In this document: piece by piece, positions 26,653 to 36,522 of the stretch
Layout of the letters: every line of letters starts with the position of its first letter
How positions within the stretch are numbered: position 1 is the first letter of the stretch
NCBI RefSeq assembly: GCF_001941965.1
Contig: NZ_MKZO01000001.1
Location: forward strand, 1 to 64,000
Reading direction: 5' to 3'
Length of the DNA: 64,000 nucleotides
Origin: Pseudomonas putida
Lineage (GTDB): Bacteria > Pseudomonadota > Gammaproteobacteria > Pseudomonadales > Pseudomonadaceae
Notes under the pieces: model-generated
The model's input: the letters and a program-made list of their open reading frames with translations, nothing else
What the model was told of the DNA's origin: nothing
Database searches by the model: none
Made by a program: the position numbers and the translations under genes

Positions 26653-26955
26653 ATGAAAGCGCCCATCCTCACCCTGCTTCTGCTCGCCCCCCTCGCCCAC
26701 GCCTCCAGCGACCAGGCCTGGGCCGAGCACGACAAGCAACTGCTGCGCGCCTGCACCGCGGCCAGCCAGCTCAAGGACGTCCGCGCCCTGGGCAAGAGCG
26801 CCGAGTTCGATGACCGCAGCGGCTATTCTGCCCTGCTCCTGCAAGGCCGCTACCCGCAAAAACACATGAACAACCGCAAGGGCACCGAACTGTGCCTCTA
26901 CGACCGGCGCCAGAAGAACGCCTACGTCACTGAATGGACCCCGGGCAAACCGTGA
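26653..26955 (+). CDS. Small secreted hypothetical protein
   Basis: This 100-residue protein has the signal peptide MKAPILTLLLLAPLAHASS. The mature part has two Cys (LRACTAAS, ELCLYDRRQ), which could form one disulfide, and the phrases FDDRSGYSALLLQGRYPQKH and MNNRKGTELCLYDRR. I do not recognise a domain. Its stop overlaps the GTG of the YkgJ-type gene by four bases (GTGA), so the two form an operon and are coupled. Confidence 0.75.
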   Translation: MKAPILTLLLLAPLAHASSDQAWAEHDKQLLRACTAASQLKDVRALGKSAEFDDRSGYSALLLQGRYPQKHMNNRKGTELCLYDRRQKNAYVTEWTPGKP

Positions 26956-27704
26956 ACGACGCTTCCGACACCACCCACTTCCATTGCACCGGCTGCGGCC
27001 GCTGCTGCACCGGTCACCATGTCCCCCTGACCCTGAGCGAAGCCCGGGCCTGGGTCGACGACGGCGGCCAGGTCATCGTCCTGGTCGAAGCGTTCCTCGC
27101 CAATGGCCTGGGGCTGCCGCCGGAACAGCAGGACCACGCCCGTCGCCGCTCCTGCGCCGTGCCCTGCGGCGACACCGAAGTCTACGTCGCGATCACCTTC
27201 GCCGCCTTCAACCCGGGCCCGTGCCGCAACCTCGACGCCGAGCTGCGCTGCCTGATCTACGAGCGCCGACCACTGGTCTGTCGCATCTATCCGATGGAGA
27301 TCAACCCGCATATCCCGCTGCGCCCGCAGGCCAAGGACTGCCCGCCGGAAGCCTGGGACAGCGGCGAGGCGCTGATCCACCGCGAGCGCGTGGTGGACCC
27401 AAAACTGATGGAACTGATCGAACAATCGCGCCAGGCCGACCGCGACGATATCCGCAACAAGGCCCTGGTCTGCCAGCGCCTGGGCATCGACACCAGCGCG
27501 CTGAAAGGCAACGGCTTCACCGCCTACCTGCCGGACACGGGCGCGCTGCGACAGGCCATGCAGGACACAGCCGCCGACCCGCAAGCGCTGCTCGCCGCGT
27601 GGATTCTGCATGTCGAGGATGGCGACCTTGCCGGAAAACTGGACTCGGCAGGGGCCAGGGTCACCGGCACGAGCGCCGGGCACTACAGCTTCATCGGGTT
27701 CTGA
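26952..27704 (+). CDS. YkgJ-family cysteine-cluster protein
   Basis: The protein has about 250 residues. The GTG at 26952 overlaps the previous stop; an ATG at 26934 would add six residues and cannot be excluded. The cluster starts FHCTGCGRCCTGHHVPLT and continues with SCAVPCG, GPCRNL, LRCLIYERRPLVCRIYP and KDCPPEAW. This is the CxxCGxCC pattern of the Fe-S/Zn YkgJ family (PF03692). It is longer than the relative at 14380, with an added helical C-terminal part. The function is unknown. Confidence 0.82.
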   Translation: MNDASDTTHFHCTGCGRCCTGHHVPLTLSEARAWVDDGGQVIVLVEAFLANGLGLPPEQQDHARRRSCAVPCGDTEVYVAITFAAFNPGPCRNLDAELRCLIYERRPLVCRIYPMEINPHIPLRPQAKDCPPEAWDSGEALIHRERVVDPKLMELIEQSRQADRDDIRNKALVCQRLGIDTSALKGNGFTAYLPDTGALRQAMQDTAADPQALLAAWILHVEDGDLAGKLDSAGARVTGTSAGHYSFIGF

Positions 27705-27713
27705 TCCGCCGCG

Positions 27714-29294
27714 CTACTGGCGCCGGCACCAGAATTCTTCGGCCAGGCGGCGCAGGTCTTCGGCCAGGCCGGCCACGTCGCTGGCGGTGGAATGCCCGCG
27801 CTGGCCGGCCGTGACGCTTTGCTCGCTGGCCTCGCGGATACTGATGATATTGCGGTTGATGTCTTCGCTGACCAGGCTCTGTTGCTCCACCGCCGAGGCG
27901 ATCTGCAGGCTCATCTCGCTGATCTGGTTGACCCGCTGGCTGATGCCGTGCAGCGCCTGGGTCGCATGCTGGGCCTGCTCGACGCTCTGCCCGGCGTGAT
28001 CGCTGCTCTGCTGCATGGCCTGCACCGCATCGCGGGCGCCGTTCTGCAGCATGGTGATCATGCGCTGGATCTCCCCGGTGGATTGCGCGGTGCGCTGGGC
28101 CAGGCCGCGCACCTCGTCGGCCACCACGGCAAAACCACGCCCGTGATCCCCCGCCCGCGCTGCCTCGATCGCCGCATTCAGCGCCAGCAGGTTGGTCTGC
28201 TCGGCGATGCTGTGGATAACCTCCAGCACCCCGGAGATTTCCTCGCTGTGGTTTTCCAGGGTGTGGACAACGTCCGTCGCCTCGGCCAGCGCGTTGGCCA
28301 GTTGCAGGATGGTGGTACGGCTCTGGTCCACCAGTTGATGCCCGACCTGGGTCTCGCCTTCGGCCTGGTCCGCCGCCTTCGAAGCCTGCTGCGCGCTGCT
28401 CGCCACTTCCGCCACCCGCGCTGCCATGCGGTTGATCGCTTCGGCGACCTGGTCGGCATCGCCCTGCTGGCCGAGGGTGGTGGTGTGGCTGTGTTGCAGG
28501 TGGCTGGCCAGGTCGGCGGTGTGTCCGGCAAGACGCCTGGAGGTGTCGCCGATGCGCCCGACTACCGCACCGATCTGCGCTTCGAGCATCTGCAAGGCAA
28601 ATTCGATCTGCCCCACGGTGTCCCGGCGACCGGTGTACAGGCGCTGGCTCAGCGGGTTGTCGGCGATGTCGCGCACGCGCCGGCCGAGGCGCTCCAGGGG
28701 GCTCAGGGTACGCTGGATCATCAACGCGCCGAGCCCGACGGCGACCGCCCACTGCGCCACGCCGAGGTAAGGCAGGTCCGGCAGCAGCAGGCGGCTACCC
28801 ATGACCAGCGCGAGCAAACCACCCAGTCCCAGGCTCAGGCGCGTGCCCATGCCCAACACCGGCAGGCGCTCCAGCAGGCTGCGCTGGCCGCTGCGCAGTT
28901 CGGCGTAATGCTGCTCCGCTGCCTCGACCTGCGCCCGCGTCGGCTTGGTCCGCACCGATTGGTATTCCACGGTCTGGCCATGACTGGTGATCGGCGAAAC
29001 GAAGGCACTCACCCAGTAGTGATCACCGTTCTTGCAACGGTTCTTCACCAACCCCATCCACGAACGTCCCTTCTTCAGGGTCTGCCACATGTGCTCGAAC
29101 GCCCCCGGTGGCATGTCCGGGTGGCGCACGATATGGTGCGCGCTGCCGATCAGCTCCTCGCGGGAAAACCCGCTGATGCGGATGAATTCGTCATTGGCGT
29201 AGGTGATTGCACTCGTCAGATCCGTGGTGGAAAGAATGTTCGCATCCACGGGGTAATCCACGTTTCGACCGGTCACAGGCAGATTGCTCTTCAT
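27714..29294 (-). CDS. aer: Aer-type aerotaxis/energy-taxis receptor
   Basis: The protein has 526 residues. The N-terminal PAS domain spans 15-120 ([49 protein letters not shown]), as in FAD-binding Aer proteins. A double hydrophobic segment spans 150-195, then HAMP-like and MCP signalling regions with the hairpin tip [20 protein letters not shown]. There is no periplasmic domain. It lies alone, divergent from the RND efflux operon. Confidence 0.88.
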   Translation of the reverse strand: MKSNLPVTGRNVDYPVDANILSTTDLTSAITYANDEFIRISGFSREELIGSAHHIVRHPDMPPGAFEHMWQTLKKGRSWMGLVKNRCKNGDHYWVSAFVSPITSHGQTVEYQSVRTKPTRAQVEAAEQHYAELRSGQRSLLERLPVLGMGTRLSLGLGGLLALVMGSRLLLPDLPYLGVAQWAVAVGLGALMIQRTLSPLERLGRRVRDIADNPLSQRLYTGRRDTVGQIEFALQMLEAQIGAVVGRIGDTSRRLAGHTADLASHLQHSHTTTLGQQGDADQVAEAINRMAARVAEVASSAQQASKAADQAEGETQVGHQLVDQSRTTILQLANALAEATDVVHTLENHSEEISGVLEVIHSIAEQTNLLALNAAIEAARAGDHGRGFAVVADEVRGLAQRTAQSTGEIQRMITMLQNGARDAVQAMQQSSDHAGQSVEQAQHATQALHGISQRVNQISEMSLQIASAVEQQSLVSEDINRNIISIREASEQSVTAGQRGHSTASDVAGLAEDLRRLAEEFWCRRQ

Positions 29295-29411
29295 CGAGAG
29301 GCGCTCGTCGTTCGGGTGGGGTTATAAAGCAGGGCGGAAATACTACGTTTGACCCCTTGCCGGAACCTTGACCCAGAGCAGCATTAAGGCCAATCGCCAT
29401 CACCGCTCATC

Positions 29412-29425
29412 GATAATGATTCGCA
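29412..29425. promoter_or_regulatory. Possible Fur-like site between aer and the efflux operon
   Basis: GATAATGATTCGCA matches the left half of a Fur box (GATAATGAT) and common Pseudomonas variants. It lies about 100 bp from both start codons. The right half is poor, so this is tentative. Confidence 0.35.
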
Positions 29426-29526
29426 CCTGACAGCCGTGACAGCTAGCCGTCACTGTGCTGACCGGGTCTGTTCTATATAAGGGTAGGAAGCCCTTCTCCC
29501 TTCACTTCTGTCGGCGCCTTTGACGC

Positions 29527-30702
29527 ATGCGAATTTCCAGCCCCCGAACGCTGCTTGTCCTCCTGGCCATCGTCCTGCTGGCGGGTGGCGCCTGGTTCGT
29601 CAACAAACGCCCGCAAGCCGCACGCCCGGTGACCTCCAGCGCCATCCCGGTCAGCGTGATCGCCGTGCAGCGCGAGGACGTCCCGCGGTTTCTCAGCGCC
29701 ATCGGCACCGTGCAATCGCTGCATAGCGTGGTGATCCGCCCGCAGGTGGAAGGCGTGCTGACGAAGATCGCCGTGCAGGAAGGCCAGGACGTGAAAAAAG
29801 GCGACCTGCTCGCCACCCTGGATGACCGCGCCATCCGCGCCAGCCTCGACCAGGCCCGGGCCCAGCTCGGCCAGAGCCAGGCGCAAATACAGGTGGCGGA
29901 AACCGACCTCAAGCGCTATCGACTGCTCAGCGAAGACAACGGCATCTCGCGGCAGACCCTCGACCAGCAACAGGCCCTGGTCAACCAGTTGAAGGCGACG
30001 CTGCTCGGCAACCAGGCGAATATCGCTGCCGCCGAGGTACAACTGTCGTACACGCGGATCCTGTCGCCGGTCAGTGGCCGGGTCGGCATCCGCAATGTCG
30101 ACGAAGGCAACCTGGTGCGCACCACCGACACCCAGGGCCTGTTCAGCGTGACCCGCCTCGATCCGATCAACGTGGAATTCTCGGTGCCGCAGAACTGGCT
30201 GCCGACCCTGCAGCAACTCACCGCCAGCCGCGAGGCGGCGCCGATCCACGCCTACCTGGAAGGCGACGGCGATACCGGCGGCCAGCTGCTCGGCGAAGGC
30301 CGCCTGAGCCTGATCGACAACCAGATCGCCGCCGGCACCGGCACCCTGCGCGCCAAGGCCACCTTCAACAACCCGGATGCACGCCTGTGGCCCGGCCAAC
30401 TGGTGACCCTGCGGGTGCAGACCGGCATCGAGCGCGATGCCCTGGTGGTGCCGCCCGGCGTGGTGCGCCAGGGCGTGGACAAGCACTTCGTCTACCGCAT
30501 CGCCGGCGACAAGGCCGAGGCGGTACCGGTCAAGGTGGTTTACCAGGACAGCAAGCTCAATGTGATCACCGGCGTCGAAGCCAATGACCGCCTCGTCGCC
30601 GACGGCCAGTCGCGGCTCAAGCCCGGCTCCACCGTGGAAATCCTCGAGGCGAAACCGGTGACCGGCGACGTCGCCCGCAGCGAAGCGAGCGTGCAGCCAT
30701 GA
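29527..30702 (+). CDS. RND efflux periplasmic adaptor subunit (MdtA-like)
   Basis: This 391-residue membrane-fusion protein has an N-terminal anchor (LLVLLAIVLLAGGAWFV). Lipoyl halves are SVVIRPQVEGVLTKIAVQEG and SYTRILSPVSGRVGIRNVDE, with a coiled hairpin between (ASLDQARAQLGQSQAQIQVA). A beta-barrel and membrane-proximal domain follow (LWPGQLVTLRVQTG). It links the inner-membrane pump to an outer-membrane channel. Its stop overlaps the pump start by four bases (ATGA). Confidence 0.9.
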   Translation: MRISSPRTLLVLLAIVLLAGGAWFVNKRPQAARPVTSSAIPVSVIAVQREDVPRFLSAIGTVQSLHSVVIRPQVEGVLTKIAVQEGQDVKKGDLLATLDDRAIRASLDQARAQLGQSQAQIQVAETDLKRYRLLSEDNGISRQTLDQQQALVNQLKATLLGNQANIAAAEVQLSYTRILSPVSGRVGIRNVDEGNLVRTTDTQGLFSVTRLDPINVEFSVPQNWLPTLQQLTASREAAPIHAYLEGDGDTGGQLLGEGRLSLIDNQIAAGTGTLRAKATFNNPDARLWPGQLVTLRVQTGIERDALVVPPGVVRQGVDKHFVYRIAGDKAEAVPVKVVYQDSKLNVITGVEANDRLVADGQSRLKPGSTVEILEAKPVTGDVARSEASVQP

Positions 30703-33700
30703 ACGCGGCCCTGCCCAATGGTCGCGGTGGCCTGTTCGGCTGGTGCATCGACCGCCCCGTCGCCACCCTGCTGCTGACCTTCGCCCTGGTCCTGCTCGGG
30801 GTCGTGGCCTTCCCGCGCCTGCCGGTGGCACCGCTGCCGGAAGCCGACTTCCCGACCATCCAGGTCACGGCCACGCTCCCGGGTGCCAGCCCGGAAACCA
30901 TGGCCTCGTCGGTCGCCACACCGCTGGAGGTGCAGTTCAGCGCCATCCCCGGCATGACCCAGATGACCTCCAGCAGTGCCCTCGGCTCCACCAGCCTGAT
31001 CCTGCAGTTCACCCTCGACAAGAACATCGATACCGCCGCCCAGGAAGTCCAGGCGGCGATCAACACCGCCACCGCCCGGCTGCCCCAGGACATGCCGAGC
31101 CCGCCGACCTGGCGCAAGGTCAACCCGGCCGACAGCCCGGTGCTGATCCTCACGGTCAGCTCCGAGCACATGCCGGCCAACGAACTCAGCGACTACGCGG
31201 AAACCCTGCTGGCCCGGCAACTGAGCCAGATCGACGGGGTCGGCCTGGTCAATATCACCGGCCAGCAGCGCCCGGCGATCCGCGTCCAGGCCCAGCCCGA
31301 CAGGCTCGCCGCCCTCGGCCTGACCCTCGCCGACCTGCGCCTGGCGATCCAGCAGACCAGCCTCAACCTGGCCAAGGGCGCGCTGTATGGCGAGAACAGC
31401 GTGTCCACCTTGGCGACCAACGACCAGTTGTTCCATCCCGAGCAGTACGCGCAACTGATCGTCTCCTACCGCGACGGTGCGCCGGTGCAGCTCAAGGACG
31501 TGGCCAAGGTCATCAGTGGCTCGGAGAACGCCTACGTCCAGGCCTGGTCCGGCGACCAGCAGGGCCTCAACCTGGTGATCTTCCGCCAGCCGGGGGCGAA
31601 TATCGTCGATACCGTGGACCGGGTGAACGCCGAACTGCCGCGCCTGGAAGAAATGCTCCCGGCCACGGTCAACGTCTCGGTGCTGCAGGACCGCACCCAG
31701 ACCATCCGCGCCTCACTGCATGAAGTGGAACTGACCCTGGCCATCGCCGTGCTGCTGGTGATCGCGGTGATGGCGCTGTTCCTGCGTCAGTGGTCGGCGA
31801 CCCTGATCGTCTCGGCGGTGCTTGGCGTCTCGCTGGTGGCCAGCTTCGCCTTCATGTACGTGATGGGCTTCAGCCTGAACAACCTGACCCTGGTGGCGAT
31901 CGTCATTGCCGTGGGCTTCGTGGTGGACGACGCGATCGTCGTGGTGGAGAACATCCACCGGCATCTGGAGGCGGGAGACAGCCGTCGCGAGGCGGCGATG
32001 AAAGGCGCGCGGGAGATCGGCTTTACCGTGGTCTCGATCAGCTTCTCCCTGGTGGCGGCCTTTATTCCGCTGCTGTTCATGGGCGGCGTGGTCGGCCGGC
32101 TGTTCAAGGAATTCGCCCTGACCGCCACCTCGACCATCCTGATCTCGGTGCTGGTGTCCCTGACCCTGGCCCCGACCCTGTGCGCCCTGTTCATGAACGC
32201 CCCGGCCCACGACAAGGAGAAGAAACCCGGCTTCGGCGAGCGCCTGGTCGCCGCCTACGAACGCCTGCTGGACAAGGCCCTGGCCCACCAGCGCCTGATG
32301 CTCGGGGTGTTCTTCCTCAGTACCGCGCTGGCGGTGGTCGGTTATGTGCTGATCCCCAAAGGCTTCTTCCCGGTGCAGGACACCGGGTTCGTCCTCGGCA
32401 CCAGCGAAGCGGCGGCGGATGTGTCGTACCCGGACATGGTCGCCAAGCACCAGGCCCTGGCCGAAGTCATCGAAGCCGACCCGGCGGTGCGCGCCTTCTC
32501 CCATTCGGTGGGGGTCACCGGCAGCAACCAGACCATCGCCAACGGGCGCTTCTGGATTGCCCTCAAGGACCGCGGCGACCGCGACGTCTCCGCCAGCGAG
32601 TTCATCGACCGCCTGCGGCCGAAGCTGGCGAAGATCCCCGGCGTGGTCCTGTACCTGCGCGCCGGCCAGGACATCAACCTGAGTTCCGGCCCCAGCCGCA
32701 GCCAGTACCAATATGTGCTCAAGAGCAACGACGGCCCGGCCCTGAACCTGTGGACCGAACGCCTGACCGAGCGGCTCAGGGCCAACCCGGCGTTCCGCGA
32801 CCTGTCCAATGACCTGCAACTGGGCGCCAGCGTCACCCGCATCGAGATCGACCGCAAGGCCGCGGCGCGCTTCGGCCTGACCACCAGTGATGTCGACCAG
32901 GCGCTCTATGACGCCTTCGGCCAGCGGCAGATCAGCGAGTTCCAGACCGAGACCAACCAGTACAAGGTCATCCTCGAACTGGACGCGCGCCAGCGCGGCC
33001 GCGCGGAAAGCCTCAACTACTTCTACCTGCGCTCGCCGCTGACCGGTGAAATGGTCCCGCTGGCCGCCGTGGCGAAGGTCGAGGCACCGAGCACCGGCCC
33101 GCTGTCCATCGCCCACGACGGGCTGTTCCCGGCGGCCAACCTGTCCTTCAACCTGGCGCCGGGCGTGGCCCTCGGCGATGCCGTCAGCATCCTCGAACGA
33201 ACCCAGCGCGAGCTGGGCATGCCGGCCTCCATCAGCGGCACCTTCCAGGGGGCGGCCCAGGCCTTCCAGAGTTCGCTGTCGAGCCAGCCATGGTTGATCC
33301 TCGCCGCGCTGGTGGCGGTGTACATCATCCTCGGCGTGCTCTACGAGAGCTTCGTCCACCCGCTGACCATCATCTCCACCCTGCCCCCGGCCGGACTGGG
33401 CGCCCTGGCCCTGCTCTGGCTCTGGGGCCAGGACTTCACCATCATGGGCCTGATCGGCGTGGTGCTGCTGATCGGCATCGTCAAGAAGAACGGCATCCTG
33501 CTGATCGACTTCGCCCTGGATGCCCAGCGCAACCACGGAATGAGTCCGGAAGAAGCCATCCACAAGGCCTGCCTGACGCGCTTCCGGCCGATCATCATGA
33601 CCACCCTGGCCGCCCTGCTCGGCGCGGTGCCACTGATGCTCGGCGCCGGGGCCGGGGCCGAACTGCGCCAGCCGCTGGGGATTGCCGTGGTCGGCGGGCT

Positions 33701-33815
33701 ACTGGTCAGCCAGGCCCTGACGCTGTTCACCACGCCGGTCATATACTTGGCCCTCGAGCGCCTGTTCCACCGCCGCCAGCGCCCTGCCCCGGCGCCCCGG
33801 CCGCTTGCCCACTGA
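30699..33815 (+). CDS. RND multidrug efflux permease (MdtB/MdtC-like)
   Basis: This 1038-residue HAE1-type pump has twelve helices in two repeats. TM4 carries the proton-relay pair in IAVGFVVDDAIVVVENIHRH. The large periplasmic loops are present (LPEADFPTIQVTATLPGASP). The second repeat has GLIGVVLLIGIVKKNGILLI. Similarity is to the MdtBC/MuxBC group, but only one pump gene is present where those systems have two. No outer-membrane factor gene follows, so it must borrow one. Substrates are unknown. Confidence 0.9.
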   Translation: MNAALPNGRGGLFGWCIDRPVATLLLTFALVLLGVVAFPRLPVAPLPEADFPTIQVTATLPGASPETMASSVATPLEVQFSAIPGMTQMTSSSALGSTSLILQFTLDKNIDTAAQEVQAAINTATARLPQDMPSPPTWRKVNPADSPVLILTVSSEHMPANELSDYAETLLARQLSQIDGVGLVNITGQQRPAIRVQAQPDRLAALGLTLADLRLAIQQTSLNLAKGALYGENSVSTLATNDQLFHPEQYAQLIVSYRDGAPVQLKDVAKVISGSENAYVQAWSGDQQGLNLVIFRQPGANIVDTVDRVNAELPRLEEMLPATVNVSVLQDRTQTIRASLHEVELTLAIAVLLVIAVMALFLRQWSATLIVSAVLGVSLVASFAFMYVMGFSLNNLTLVAIVIAVGFVVDDAIVVVENIHRHLEAGDSRREAAMKGAREIGFTVVSISFSLVAAFIPLLFMGGVVGRLFKEFALTATSTILISVLVSLTLAPTLCALFMNAPAHDKEKKPGFGERLVAAYERLLDKALAHQRLMLGVFFLSTALAVVGYVLIPKGFFPVQDTGFVLGTSEAAADVSYPDMVAKHQALAEVIEADPAVRAFSHSVGVTGSNQTIANGRFWIALKDRGDRDVSASEFIDRLRPKLAKIPGVVLYLRAGQDINLSSGPSRSQYQYVLKSNDGPALNLWTERLTERLRANPAFRDLSNDLQLGASVTRIEIDRKAAARFGLTTSDVDQALYDAFGQRQISEFQTETNQYKVILELDARQRGRAESLNYFYLRSPLTGEMVPLAAVAKVEAPSTGPLSIAHDGLFPAANLSFNLAPGVALGDAVSILERTQRELGMPASISGTFQGAAQAFQSSLSSQPWLILAALVAVYIILGVLYESFVHPLTIISTLPPAGLGALALLWLWGQDFTIMGLIGVVLLIGIVKKNGILLIDFALDAQRNHGMSPEEAIHKACLTRFRPIIMTTLAALLGAVPLMLGAGAGAELRQPLGIAVVGGLLVSQALTLFTTPVIYLALERLFHRRQRPAPAPRPLAH

Positions 33816-33824
33816 GAGCCGACC

Positions 33825-34499
33825 ATGCGCGTGCTGATTATCGAAGACGAAGAAAAAACCGCCGACTACCTGCACCGCGGCCTCACCGAGCAGGGCTTTA
33901 CCGTGGACCTGGCGCGGGACGGCATCGAGGGCCTGCACCTGGCGCTGGAGGGTGATTACTCGGTGATCGTCCTCGACGTGATGCTCCCGGGCCTCGACGG
34001 CTATGGCGTGCTCCGCGCCCTGCGCGCACGCAAGCAGACCCCGGTGATCATGCTCACCGCCCGCGAGCGGGTCGAGGACCGCATCCATGGCCTGCGCGAA
34101 GGTGCCGACGACTACCTGGGCAAGCCGTTTTCCTTCCTCGAACTGGTTGCCCGCCTGCAGGCCCTGACCCGGCGCAGCGGCGGGCACGAGCCGGTGCAGA
34201 TCCAGGTCGCCGACCTCTGGGTCGACCTGATCAGCCGCAAGGCCAGCCGCGCCGGGCAGCGCCTGGACCTGACCGCCAAGGAGTTCTCCCTGCTCAGCGT
34301 GCTGGCGCGCCGGCAGGGCGAGATCCTCTCGAAGACGGCGATTGCCGAGCTGGTCTGGGACATCAATTTCGACAGCGACGCGAATGTCGTCGAAGTGGCG
34401 ATCAAGCGCCTGCGGGCCAAGCTCGACGGACCGTTCGAAAGCAAGCTGCTGCACACCATCCGGGGAATGGGCTATGTCCTGGAAAACCGTGCGAACTAA
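33825..34499 (+). CDS. OmpR-family response regulator (heavy-metal type)
   Basis: This 224-residue protein has a receiver domain at 1-115 (IIEDEEKTADYLHRGLTEQG, phospho-Asp in VIVLDVMLPGLDG, Lys in YLGKPFSFLEL) and a winged HTH at 125-222 (LTAKEFSLLSVLARRQGEIL, DANVVEVAIKRLRAKLD). It belongs to the CopR/CusR/IrlR group. It starts 9 bp after the pump gene and probably controls the efflux operon. Confidence 0.92.
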   Translation: MRVLIIEDEEKTADYLHRGLTEQGFTVDLARDGIEGLHLALEGDYSVIVLDVMLPGLDGYGVLRALRARKQTPVIMLTARERVEDRIHGLREGADDYLGKPFSFLELVARLQALTRRSGGHEPVQIQVADLWVDLISRKASRAGQRLDLTAKEFSLLSVLARRQGEILSKTAIAELVWDINFDSDANVVEVAIKRLRAKLDGPFESKLLHTIRGMGYVLENRAN

Positions 34500-35856
34500 C
34501 TCCCTGGCCTTGCGCCTGAGCGCCCTGTTCACCGGGGTCGCGGCGCTGGTGTTCCTGCTGATCGGCTGGGCCCTGTACAAACAGGTGGACCGCAGCCTCG
34601 ACCTGCTGCCCTCGGCGGAACTGGAGGCGCGCTACAGCGTGCTGGAGTCCTCACTGACGCGCTTCGGCAACCAGGAGCACTGGGGCAAGGTCACGCGCAA
34701 GCTCGACCTGCTCGGCGAGGAAGACCGGCGTATCCGTTTCTGGGTGGTGAGTAGCGACAGCCGTTATGAATACGGCCATCCCGATGCGGCGATCCGGCAT
34801 ATCGCCGAAGGCCCGCCGGGGATGCGCGACGTGCGCCTGGGCGACAGTCCCTACCCGTTCAAGATCATGCTCAGCGAGTTGCCGGCCCTGGAAGAACGCC
34901 CGCCGCTGCGCTTTCTGATCGGCATCGACACCGACACCTTCTGGAACACCCAGCGCACTTTGCTCATCGCCTTGATCAGCCTGGCGGTGGTCGGCGTACT
35001 GCTGGCCTCGGCGCTGGGCTACTGGGCGGCGCGGATCGGCTTGCGGCCGCTGCGCCAGCTCTCCGACGAAGCCCAGCAACTGGCCCCGCCGCAGCTCAGC
35101 GGGCGGCTGCGGGTCTCGGCGCTGCCGCCGGAGCTGGAGCAGTTCGCCCAGGCATTCAATGCCACGCTGGAGCGGGTCGACCAGTCCTGGTCGCGGCTGG
35201 AAGCCTTCAATGCCGATGTCGCTCACGAACTGCGCTCGCCGCTGACCAACCTGATCGGCCAGACCCAGGTCGCCCTGACCCGCGGGCGCAGCGCCGAGCA
35301 TTACTTCGAGGTGCTGCAATCCAACCTGGAAGAGCTGGAACGGCTGCGCAGCATCATCAACGACATGCTCTTCCTCGCCAGCGCCGACCAGGGCAGCAAG
35401 GCTACGGCGCTGATCAGCACTTCGCTGGCGGAGGAAGTGGCGACCACCCTCGACTACCTGGACTTCATCCTCGAGGACGCCCAGGTGCGGGTCGAGGTCA
35501 GCGGGGACGCCCAGGCGCGGATCGAGAAGGCGCATTTGCGCCGGGCGCTGATCAACCTGCTGAACAATGCAGTGCAGCACACCCGGCCGGAGGAAGTGAT
35601 CCGGGTGAACATCGACCGCGCCGACGGGCAGATCCGCATTGCCGTGAGCAATCCCGGGCCGGCGATCGGCGACGAGCACCTGGCGCGGTTGTTCGAGCGT
35701 TTCTATCGGGTAGATGCGGCGCGCAGCAACAGTGGGGGTGGCAATCACGGGCTGGGGCTGGCGATCGTCAAGGCGATTGCGGTGATGCATGGCGGGAGTG
35801 TGTTCGTGCGTAGCCAGGCGGGGGCCAATACCTTCGGGATTCTTCTGCCCGCTTGA
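34474..35856 (+). CDS. Heavy-metal-type sensor histidine kinase
   Basis: The protein has about 460 residues and overlaps the response regulator gene by 26 bases. The ATG at 34474 is chosen; GTG at 34489 is an alternative. The first helix is FTGVAALVFLLIGWALYKQV and the second is LLIALISLAVVGVLLASALG, with a periplasmic sensor of about 140 residues between. HAMP, the H-box NADVAHELRSPLTNLIGQTQ, the N-box LINLLNNAVQHT and the G-box NHGLGLAIVKAI follow. CusS/IrlS-like; the signal is unknown. Confidence 0.9.
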   Translation: MSWKTVRTNSLALRLSALFTGVAALVFLLIGWALYKQVDRSLDLLPSAELEARYSVLESSLTRFGNQEHWGKVTRKLDLLGEEDRRIRFWVVSSDSRYEYGHPDAAIRHIAEGPPGMRDVRLGDSPYPFKIMLSELPALEERPPLRFLIGIDTDTFWNTQRTLLIALISLAVVGVLLASALGYWAARIGLRPLRQLSDEAQQLAPPQLSGRLRVSALPPELEQFAQAFNATLERVDQSWSRLEAFNADVAHELRSPLTNLIGQTQVALTRGRSAEHYFEVLQSNLEELERLRSIINDMLFLASADQGSKATALISTSLAEEVATTLDYLDFILEDAQVRVEVSGDAQARIEKAHLRRALINLLNNAVQHTRPEEVIRVNIDRADGQIRIAVSNPGPAIGDEHLARLFERFYRVDAARSNSGGGNHGLGLAIVKAIAVMHGGSVFVRSQAGANTFGILLPA

Positions 35857-35943
35857 GGGCCTCATCGCTGGCAAGCCAGCTCCCACAGGTATCGCGTGCA
35901 CCACTGAACCTGTGGGAGCTGGCTTGCCAGCGATAGGGCCCTC
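35857..35943. repeat. REP pair after the sensor kinase gene
   Basis: It starts at the base after the kinase stop. Arms are standard; the spacer TATCGCGTGCACCACTGAAC matches the copy at 12403 with one change. Confidence 0.93.
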
Positions 35944-36094
35944 ACTAACACCAAAACCCTCTAATCCGGCGCTCTCAACTGACTGTTACCTAATCAGCAA
36001 CAGTCCATCTCTAAAACCCGTCTTTTTCGTTCGTTTGCTAACGATTATTTTGAACACACCAAACAGATACTTGCTCTGCAAGAAGGTTGTTCAA

Positions 36095-36319
36095 ATGTCC
36101 AACAGCATGGGTATTGCCAGCGTTTTCGTCCTGTCCTCCGTCCTGCTTTCGCCTTTGGCGATGGCCGAAGAATCCCAGGCTTTCGTAGCCCAGACCGCCC
36201 GCCACCAGGCTGCCATGGAGCAGTCCCGCGAGGCCTTCGCCAAACAGCAGCAGGACGCCAGCAAAGGCTCGGACCAGACCGCATCCAAGGCGAACCTGAA
36301 TGACGCCAGCGACAGCTGA
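36095..36319 (+). CDS. Small secreted protein of unknown function
   Basis: The protein has 74 residues, starting at the ATG at 36095 with AGAAGG eight bases upstream. The signal peptide MSNSMGIASVFVLSSVLLSP continues to LAMAEE. The mature 49 residues are rich in Ala, Gln, Ser and Asp with no Cys (RHQAAMEQSREAFAKQQQDA, SKGSDQTASKANLNDASDS), probably a helix then a disordered tail. It has its own terminator. I do not recognise a family. Confidence 0.75.
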   Translation: MSNSMGIASVFVLSSVLLSPLAMAEESQAFVAQTARHQAAMEQSREAFAKQQQDASKGSDQTASKANLNDASDS

Positions 36320-36393
36320 TCGTCAGCACTGCCCTCTCGTTTTTCCCTCGACTTTCGCGCGGGTGACTTTTGTCCCGCTGCGTCTGTCATTGA

Positions 36394-36422
36394 AAGCCGC
36401 TGCCTGTCAGCGGCTTTTTTTT
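36394..36422 (+). terminator. Terminator after the small secreted protein gene
   Basis: AAGCCGCTG (36394-36402), loop CCTGT, then CAGCGGCTT (36408-36416) followed by a run of T. Confidence 0.92.
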
Positions 36423-36522
36423 GCCTGGTGAAAAGTACCGGAATACGGCCGGAACCCTCTAAGAAAAATACCTGCATCCAGAATAAAAACTGCCGCCAAA
36501 CCACCTCAAGGAGTTCATCAAG

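Noticed and set aside
35789..36094. N-terminal extension of the small secreted protein into the REP pair and kinase end
   Set aside because: The frame merely stays open through the repeat; signal peptide and ribosome site place the start at 36095.
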